Shown here: piece after piece, positions 59,001 through 64,000 of the stretch | How the letters are laid out: each line of letters starts with the position of its first letter | Position numbering within the stretch: position 1 is the first letter of the stretch | Source: Symsagittifera roscoffensis | Lineage: Eukaryota > Xenacoelomorpha > Acoela > Convolutidae | Reading direction: 5' to 3' | Assembly (NCBI RefSeq): GCF_963678635.1 | Contig: NC_087064.1 | Location: forward strand, 33,890,369-33,954,368 | Length of the DNA: 64,000 bases | Notes under the pieces: generated by a model | Told to the model about the DNA's origin: nothing | The model's input: the letters and a program-made list of their open reading frames with translations, nothing else | Database searches by the model: none | Made by a program: the position numbers and the translations under genes

Positions 59001-62000
59001 CTCGCCCGAGTTTCCACTAGTAGCGTGTGTATCGCCAGTTCTGACAGTTCTGATCCCGAGGTCGAATCCCTGTCTGAATAGGTGTTCATTCTCGAGCTTT
59101 CTGACTTATCATCCGTCGAAGGTGTTGTGCTGGAGACTGCACGCTCCTCCAGATCATGTCCGTATTTCCTTCGCATCCATCTGAACTCCCCGTACAAAAC
59201 TTTGTTCTCTAGGTCCTGTTTCTCATCAGGAATTTTCTCGTCTATCTCGGACTCCCCGGACAAATTTACTTGTCCCGGGTGTTGATCTTGTGATTGCTGG
59301 TTTTTCTCCTCATCCTTCTCCCCGGACAAATAGTCTTTCAGCAGATTTTGTTCTACCTCTTCACCCTCTTTTTCCCGGTCTACAAAGGTGACGGTTTTCT
59401 TTCGCTTGCTGCTCCCCTGTTCTTTCCGTCCGTAAGAAGTACTGGTTAAAATCTCTTGGGGTATTGAGGATACTAGTTGCTGAACTATTGTCCTACAATC
59501 CCTCTTGTTCTCCTCGTGCTGTTGTCTGGACGGCATGATCTTCACTTTCTTACTGACTGTTAGCGATGCCACTGCTGCTGTCCACTCGGGGTCATCTCTG
59601 GTCACTTCTCTTTCTAACAATCCACCCAGCATCCGCATTACTTGTGGTGTGACTTGCACCGTTTTATCCAATAATGAGAGGCTGTTTATATTCATGCGAG
59701 AGAGTTCTTGCTGGACCAGGTTCGAGCGCAGCAACAAATCTAAGGGGACTGGATCCTCCTTGGACAGGATCTTTATCTCAGCTGCTTTCTCTACAGGTAA
59801 CTCAGGATGCCCTGGAATTGGATGTCCAGACTTATCCAACCATCTCGTTAAGGGAAGCGCTTCATAAGTTTCTTTGTCCAGAAACGAGAATCCCTCCTTT
59901 ACTTCCGCCTGATTGGCCTGCTTCTGCTCCAATCTTTCATAGAACTCAGTTTTCTTGCTGAGACTGTCAGCATTCTGATGTTTATCACGCATCCTATGTT
60001 CGATTATCATATGGTAGCCATCCAATCTGACTATCCATCTACCAATATAACTCTGATCCATCGAGTAGGTCTTCAACCAGGATAACGCTCTGTTGTCCAC
60101 GCGTAACTTGAAGGGAGCGCTCCCCAAGTATGCACGGTACTTCTCCACGAAGGTAACTACTGCAAACATTTCTGCTTTTGGTGCGCCATACTTCATCTCT
60201 GTGTCACTCAGGACCTTGCTGCCGTATGCAATGGGACGGAGAACTGTTCTTCCGTTCCATTCTTGCTCTTGATGCAAGATTCCTGAGATGGCCACCACCG
60301 ATGCGTCCGTGTCAAGAACATACATGCCCTTTTCTGTAGGCATGCCTAGCACTGGCGCTTCGCACAGTTCCCGCTTTATGTTCTCGAAAGCAACTTGTGC
60401 TTCATCGTTCCATTCGAACTTCTTCCCTTTGTTGCGCATCAGCTTCTGCATCGGATACACTTTGTCCGCATATCCCTTAATGAATTCTCGGTAGTAATTG
60501 GCAAACCCTAGGAAGCTCATGAGCTGTGTGTCCGTTCTCGGAGCTTTCCATGTCAACACTGCTTCCACTGCGTCCGGATCTGGCCTCACACCATGCCTGT
60601 CCACCATTCTTCCCAGGTACTTGATCGAATCCCTAAGGATTTCACATTTCGATGGTTTGCATTTCAAGCCTGCTCTTTTCATACATCCGAAGACCTCATC
60701 GAGCCGATCAATGTGATCCTCTAGGCTCGGTGTCGCTATGACTACGTCATCCACGTAGCACATCAAGAGGTTCCCGTACTTTTTGGTCACTCCTGTCAAA
60801 GCCTGAGCCATCAGCCTTTGAAAAGTTGCTGTCGCATTGCACAAGCCGAAGGGCATCCTCTTCCACTGGTACAATCCCAATTCGCACGCGAATCCGGTTT
60901 TCTCTCTGTCCTTCTTTGGCAGAGGGACCTGCCAGAAGGCAGAACCCAAGTCCAGTGTGGTGAAGAACTTGGCATCACCAAGTTTAGATAGGCTCTCGTC
61001 TATTCGCGGTATCGGGTACGCATCTTTAATCGTTACCGCGTTCAAGTAACGAAAGTCGCAACAAAATCTAAGCTGCCCCCCTTTCTTTTTCGCCATTACT
61101 ACTCCGCAAGCCCATGGTGATTTCGAGGGTTCTATCATGTCGTATTCAAGCAACATTTCTATTTCCGCTCGGCACGCTTCCGATTTATGTGGTGTCATTC
61201 GCCTTGCGCCTTCCCTATGGGGAACGGCGCCCTCTTCTAGTTCGATTTCGTGTTCGACGAAATTACAGCAACCGATGTCCGCCTTATGTTTTGAAAATAC
61301 TTCGGCGTTCCGATCTAGGAGGTCCCGCAATTTTTCAAAATCTCCCTCACCTATTTTTCCTTTTAAATGTTCTATTTCTGGCAAAACCGGTTTGTCAGAA
61401 TCTAGTTCATATGACGAGGGGTGTTCCGGAAAATTCGAGCAGCTTGATAAGCCGTCGTCCGTTTCGGATTTCATTGAAAACAATTTATGAATAGATTTTA
61501 ATTCATCAATCCTCTTTAAAATTTTATCTTTATTGGCATGATAAGGACAGTCTTTCACACTATATTTCTTCGAGTTTTCTGTCTCCTCATAGTCGGTCCT
61601 CATCGGCAAGGCGTAGCCAAGATTCTTTCCACGCTGGATTGAAACCGTGGTGTCCAGTGTGTTCAACAACACACTGACACACAGTCCGTTTCGCGTTACC
61701 GAGAAGCTCCGGCCTAAAATCACCGAACTCTGACTATTTGGATTCGGTACTAAGCAAACCTGTTTGCTATCACTTAACGAATTTAAATTTCTCATTCTAA
61801 AATTTGCTACTACAGCTTGTCCTGGTTGTAACTTTACTTTTCTATCCAAAAAAACTGGTACCTTATTTTCATCTGTTATTATCCTATTAATTGGTCTCTT
61901 AACATACTTTCGGTCCGGGTTTCTAATCCGTATTAGACCGTTGTTCAAGTCAATCATCACGTCAAAATTCCTGACAAAATCTCTGCCCAAGATGAATTGG

Positions 62001-63442
62001 TCGGCGTCGTCCAGATTCTCTACCACCAGGAAGCTCATCCAAAGGTTCCGTCCTCCCATGTGAAGGACCGTCACCGGTGTTCTTCCGGCTACGTAGATAG
62101 CTCCTCGATTTGCAGCGGCTAGTCGGAGATTCGTAGGAATCAAATCTTCCCGCGTGAAGCCCATTCTCTCCCAGGTTTTTATCGGCATCACACTTACCAC
62201 CGCGCCTGTGTCCAGAAGCCCTGTGACTCCGATTTTTGTTCCGTTGGTGTCAAGCAGGTGTGCTGTCACATCTGCTTCATATCCAATATGTACCGCGTCT
62301 TGTTCCATCATGGCGTCATGGCCTATCCTGCGGACTTTGAGTTCCTCTTCACCCAAATAGATCTGCCCCATTTGGTCATCATCTGTTGTTATGTAAGTCC
62401 TGGTGTAGATGCTGATTCCATCCACGTTCAGCATTATTTGATACGGCCCATAGACCTCCAAGTAGCGTCCATGAAGTTTCTTCATGCGAGGGCCACCCGT
62501 CGTTAGTAGTGCTCGCACAGCTCTCGACTCAGTGCGTGGCTCCACCTGCCTCAGATAATCTGCATATGTGTCCAAATGCATTAAAGTGAACTCTGATGGT
62601 TCACTCAAATTTCTTATTACCTGGTGTCCAGCCACTGAGATTATCGACTGTATCTTCTTTCCCTGCGGCGCCATGCCGAACCTCTTACCGGAGATCACTT
62701 TAAGTTTCATATCTAAACTGCTTGGTGTTTTCGTCTCTTCGAACTCCGTTGCCTCGAAGGTATTCAGTTGCTCCTGAAGCTTTTCATTTTCCAGTTCAAG
62801 TTTCACTTTTTGTTCGATCTCTTTCGTCACCAATTCCTGCTGTACTCTATTTAAAGCATCCTTTGCGGCTGCCTTATAATCGATCTTGAAGTCATCGGCC
62901 GCAGTTGCTGGTTCCGGTTCACGTGCTTCTCCTGTTACCGCTTGCATTTTCTTTGCCGCCAGCTCTTGAGGTTTGTCCTTCCTGCGTGCCTCTGCTTCGT
63001 TTAAAAGTCGAGCCTTGCTTGCTTTCACTCCTGATAAAGCTTCTTCATGCCTTGGATGCTTGATGTCTGCCACTGCATCCCAGAATTGTGGACAGTCTGA
63101 TTTAAAATGACCTTCCAAGTTGCAAAAGAAACACCTCGGGCCGAATTTCGCAATTACTCCTCTCATGAAATCCTCATGTTCCAACTCTGACGCATCTTCG
63201 TCCTCGAGGCTAAAGCCTATTGCTTTCATGCCTTGTTTATAAGCTGGGCATGCTGACACATGATGGTCTGTTGAACTACAATTAGCACAAGAGCGTCTCT
63301 TGTCCATATCGTCCCTCGGTTTGTACCAATTGTTCCCTTGGTTCGCTGGTCCGTTGTTAAAATTGCCATAATTGTTCTTGTAATATCCAGATCTCGAAGG
63401 AGGTTTCAGCAATAGATACTCTTTCGATTTGAGTTGGCGCAT
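56087..63442 (-). CDS. pol: Giant Ty3/gypsy-type Pol polyprotein with macro-domain-like C-terminus (2451 residues)
   Basis: One unbroken frame. In order: two CCHC knuckles (C52-C65 and C104-C117); aspartic protease with LLDTGA (D411) and FILGRDF near 483; reverse transcriptase with D831 in TTLDLGSAFWQ and YVDD (D898, D899); RNase H with D1046, E1091, D1116 and D1159; integrase with HHCC (H1668, H1673, C1703, C1706) and core D1734, D1793, E1829 (35 residues between the last two); and a GPF module (KWRGPF, 1967-1972). Every catalytic residue is present. Two parts are unusual: about 400 residues of charged sequence between RNase H and integrase (1165-1560), and about 450 residues after the GPF module, acidic at first and ending in a macro-like domain (about 2300-2445). 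The ATG at 63442 is only the first methionine; translation is more likely entered from gag by frameshift, since the frame is open from a TAG near 63465. Confidence 0.95.
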   Translation of the reverse strand: MRQLKSKEYLLLKPPSRSGYYKNNYGNFNNGPANQGNNWYKPRDDMDKRRSCANCSSTDHHVSACPAYKQGMKAIGFSLEDEDASELEHEDFMRGVIAKFGPRCFFCNLEGHFKSDCPQFWDAVADIKHPRHEEALSGVKASKARLLNEAEARRKDKPQELAAKKMQAVTGEAREPEPATAADDFKIDYKAAAKDALNRVQQELVTKEIEQKVKLELENEKLQEQLNTFEATEFEETKTPSSLDMKLKVISGKRFGMAPQGKKIQSIISVAGHQVIRNLSEPSEFTLMHLDTYADYLRQVEPRTESRAVRALLTTGGPRMKKLHGRYLEVYGPYQIMLNVDGISIYTRTYITTDDDQMGQIYLGEEELKVRRIGHDAMMEQDAVHIGYEADVTAHLLDTNGTKIGVTGLLDTGAVVSVMPIKTWERMGFTREDLIPTNLRLAAANRGAIYVAGRTPVTVLHMGGRNLWMSFLVVENLDDADQFILGRDFVRNFDVMIDLNNGLIRIRNPDRKYVKRPINRIITDENKVPVFLDRKVKLQPGQAVVANFRMRNLNSLSDSKQVCLVPNPNSQSSVILGRSFSVTRNGLCVSVLLNTLDTTVSIQRGKNLGYALPMRTDYEETENSKKYSVKDCPYHANKDKILKRIDELKSIHKLFSMKSETDDGLSSCSNFPEHPSSYELDSDKPVLPEIEHLKGKIGEGDFEKLRDLLDRNAEVFSKHKADIGCCNFVEHEIELEEGAVPHREGARRMTPHKSEACRAEIEMLLEYDMIEPSKSPWACGVVMAKKKGGQLRFCCDFRYLNAVTIKDAYPIPRIDESLSKLGDAKFFTTLDLGSAFWQVPLPKKDREKTGFACELGLYQWKRMPFGLCNATATFQRLMAQALTGVTKKYGNLLMCYVDDVVIATPSLEDHIDRLDEVFGCMKRAGLKCKPSKCEILRDSIKYLGRMVDRHGVRPDPDAVEAVLTWKAPRTDTQLMSFLGFANYYREFIKGYADKVYPMQKLMRNKGKKFEWNDEAQVAFENIKRELCEAPVLGMPTEKGMYVLDTDASVVAISGILHQEQEWNGRTVLRPIAYGSKVLSDTEMKYGAPKAEMFAVVTFVEKYRAYLGSAPFKLRVDNRALSWLKTYSMDQSYIGRWIVRLDGYHMIIEHRMRDKHQNADSLSKKTEFYERLEQKQANQAEVKEGFSFLDKETYEALPLTRWLDKSGHPIPGHPELPVEKAAEIKILSKEDPVPLDLLLRSNLVQQELSRMNINSLSLLDKTVQVTPQVMRMLGGLLEREVTRDDPEWTAAVASLTVSKKVKIMPSRQQHEENKRDCRTIVQQLVSSIPQEILTSTSYGRKEQGSSKRKKTVTFVDREKEGEEVEQNLLKDYLSGEKDEEKNQQSQDQHPGQVNLSGESEIDEKIPDEKQDLENKVLYGEFRWMRRKYGHDLEERAVSSTTPSTDDKSESSRMNTYSDRDSTSGSELSELAIHTLLVETRARNLDREVYQDPDSDRYLIPSERVFDNAADDLETIAVSKRSISLLPQKEVVRTDLQPFQQETQPLAKIWCVKMEEDTHQPNELNSQMRVMKTYLKARYRLSDLLRAQRNDRMTSNLKRWIENGAPDKGDLEEDSYRILRQYFMQKEGRLYLNKDGIVACRRREEDKVLYKYNAIVLPQLYQTELLFRSHDQMGHQGIDKVYQRILKRFEWPGMKKACEKWVTACLSCQQVKDPRKLRFPLQSIESSEFNEVVQIDHQKICMTDSGYNQVLVMIDHFTKYAEAVPCITASAEETCDHLINTWIARHGCPMTFQSDIGTAFVGELTKELMRRSQVAQAHSTTYHPQTNGLVERQNRTLVSMLRVYCSRYMTDWDRYLPQVMGAYNSTQHSTTGVSPHMMLTGHEKSLPLTFFYSEYEGKKTSPQVYVRDVIRRQQELNDLCRRNTQQAQARQRKRFDKKAAGAKAYSVGDYVWVFQNVIPPKGTKKLLKKWRGPFMITEVHQEGRFYRLSTGRAAHYENIKPHNPSTEDWCIPADMEEGDYLMMDPACEVNEKGTREKNDGNEVVEEGTDTPLDLDPNEQIEADDETLPYAEEDWQDSEQTEVPKNMEPDLPFTMQTRQKDGTRLRKKYNPYGDDFVVDRIDLKKIVEEVVGLEEITVSQDIGIVDDHNDEWVDDWSKPEVEFDDEQQQSNEQDLTNLRVLEWLNEMTSDPEKTSVTIQDVDRESAKYIKTERDDPSWAAQEGQLLIPASNLDLIPGMRSTGTPMDIFVRGVGVGLTHTENLIIKKLRIARETGNLEAETGEEPKKPDIGRVVESYFNLPNEYSSNIVLTDSDFILTNRTCAIAITADMSFRTALAADFKREYKNVEFLWKQRPGIGGVAALPPAVSQIPGKYLCFLVTRATEKQHVDPENLVLSLTRLRDFLVEMDVKELSLPVYDPNRGRLHPRELYALVHVIFSDTNIQVYLHKKYYLSIG
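56108..56545 (-). other. Macro-domain-like C-terminus of Pol
   Basis: Residues about 2300-2445 follow the macro fold in order: a first strand with NIVLTDSDF, AIAITADMSF (as in the ISEDCRMG/VSADL position of TARG1-type macro domains), ALAADFKREYKNVEFL (the GIAVLFKKKFG helix), GGVAALP, YLCFLVTRATEK (the IYYLITKKRAS strand), LVLSLTRLRDFLVEMDVKEL (helix into strand), then IFSDTNIQVYL (the last helix and strand). The TARG1 lysine position reads arginine-alanine, and the GCGLD loop with its catalytic aspartate is replaced by DPNRGRLH. ADP-ribose binding is therefore possible but glycohydrolase activity looks doubtful. Recognition is by pattern only, without a profile search. Confidence 0.6.
58763..59950 (-). 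other. Unusual spacer between RNase H and integrase in Pol
   Basis: Residues about 1165-1560 show no domain I recognise and are rich in E, K, D, S and Q, with RKKTVTF, two LSGE motifs and a long S/T/D stretch around 1437-1465. Ordinary Ty3/gypsy elements have a much shorter tether here. It may be a disordered linker, a cleavage region or a diverged extra domain. It remains fully open, so it is translated with Pol. Confidence 0.7.
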
Positions 63443-63470
63443 TAGTTGATAGTGGTGTGTAATGCGTTGC
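63357..63470 (-). promoter_or_regulatory. gag-pol overlap with change of reading frame
   Basis: The gag frame runs to a stop at 63357 and the pol frame is open from a TAG near 63465, so they overlap by about 110 bases, with pol shifted by one base in the +1 direction relative to gag. Gag similarity (LATHYTPLSTNAPT) ends at about 63436, and the pol-frame text immediately continues sensibly (KSKEYLLLKPPSR) toward the zinc knuckles. This fits either a programmed +1 shift, as in some Ty elements, or a one-base indel in this copy or assembly. A Ty3-type GCG-AGU-U site is not present, although a GCG codon lies at the expected place. Confidence 0.55.
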
Positions 63471-63992
63471 TAGCATCGTACGAAGTTCATCGTTTTTCAC
63501 ACCATCGATGAATTTTGAGGCTACGGCCAGGTTCATCCTTCGATTTGACTCATCCGGTTGGCTGCGTCTTCTCAGCATTTCCAAATCATCGAGAAACTTG
63601 TCTATAGTTTCATCTTCCCGCTGCCTCCGTTTCTCGAAGCGCATCATCGCCTGGTGCCCCTGCACCCCTGATCCGAAACGGTTTAATAAAATTTCGAAGA
63701 TTTTCTCAGCAGTGTCACGTTGATACTGTTTCTTGGCCATGACACAGTTCAGGGCTGTCCCTCCTAAGTTGCTGGTGAGCGCGCTGCATTCCTGTCTCTC
63801 AGACAAGTCTTCTTCCTCGAAATGCAGCTTCATTACCTCTATCCAGGTATCAATACAGCCATCAGATTCGTCTTTGTAGCATCTTGGTTTCTTAAAGACT
63901 CTTCTGGACTTTTCACTGCGTTCATTGGTTCTAGATAACCGCGTCAGGAATGTCTCCAAAGACCTGTTCAGGGGTTCAAATGCTGTGGCCAT
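63357..63992 (-). CDS. gag: Gag of the giant retrotransposon (partial in window)
   Basis: From ATG 63992, eight bases from the window edge, 211 codons are open. Residues 48-175 match the retrotransposon Gag capsid pattern: DTWIEVMKLHF, NLGGTALN, EKIFEILLNRFG, QGHQAMMRFEKRRQREDETI, FLDDLEMLRRR and NLAVASKFIDGVKNDELRTM. The knuckles are not in this frame but in the pol frame just downstream, so the functional Gag probably spans both. Whether 63992 is the true start or the ORF begins outside the window cannot be told. Gag forms the cytoplasmic particle that packages element RNA. Confidence 0.85.
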   Translation of the reverse strand: MATAFEPLNRSLETFLTRLSRTNERSEKSRRVFKKPRCYKDESDGCIDTWIEVMKLHFEEEDLSERQECSALTSNLGGTALNCVMAKKQYQRDTAEKIFEILLNRFGSGVQGHQAMMRFEKRRQREDETIDKFLDDLEMLRRRSQPDESNRRMNLAVASKFIDGVKNDELRTMLATHYTPLSTNAPTQIERVSIAETSFEIWILQEQLWQF

Positions 63993-64000
63993 AGCCGTAG

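Noticed and set aside
56023-63723. Plus-strand frames opposite pol, the longest 242 codons at 56130-56858
   Set aside because: Antisense to Pol, whose catalytic residues are all present; no independent protein signature.

Overview
The window reads as nuclear DNA of an invertebrate animal. Protein-coding genes are split by spliceosomal introns (GT-AG boundaries keep frame throughout), non-coding DNA is AT-rich, and there are tRNA-headed SINEs, several classes of retrotransposon, a hAT-like MITE and satellite-like arrays. The phylum cannot be fixed from the sequence alone. Both host genes and the giant retroelement lie on the minus strand.

Layout. (1) 1-510: a tRNA-like repeat and a tRNA-derived SINE. 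(2) 1204-6903: a complete three-exon gene for a TLC-domain membrane protein, best matched to TLCD5/TMEM136; its 4.2 kb first intron holds a satellite with higher-order organisation (about 2.56-6.2 kb). (3) 6.9-19.0 kb: gene-poor DNA with a decayed LINE (about 8.45-9.98 kb), a dense cluster of palindromic GCGGAATCCGC-type motifs around three ~135 bp tandem units (10.2-11.7 kb), many copies of a dispersed repeat, and a short second copy of the intron satellite (17.7-18.4 kb). (4) 19012-44946: one large gene for an MRCK-type (CDC42-binding, myotonic-dystrophy-kinase-related) serine/threonine kinase. I could assemble 26 coding exons with consistent phases, giving 1775 residues: kinase, coiled coil, C1, PH, CNH and CRIB, the full family architecture. 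Its introns carry a 277 bp near-perfect inverted repeat, a hAT-like MITE with an 8 bp target duplication, a decayed R2-like non-LTR element and a GIY-YIG (Penelope-like) remnant. (5) About 45.05-64.0 kb: most of a giant Ty3/gypsy-type LTR retrotransposon, running off the right edge.

The giant element is the main discovery candidate. It has a gag ORF; an intact 2451-residue Pol ORF reached by a frame change (two CCHC knuckles, aspartic protease, RT, RNase H, HHCC/DDE integrase, GPF module); and a separate intact 2981-residue ORF3. Pol carries a ~400-residue insertion between RNase H and integrase and a ~450-residue C-terminal extension ending in a macro-domain-like (ADP-ribose-binding) fold. 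ORF3 begins with a coiled coil, followed by a canonical SGNH/GDSL hydrolase domain and a second, divergent SGNH-like domain; the remaining ~1900 residues are unrecognised. At least 17 kb of the element lies in the window, its ORFs are unbroken, and its predicted 3' end lies about 100 bp upstream of the kinase start codon in the same orientation.
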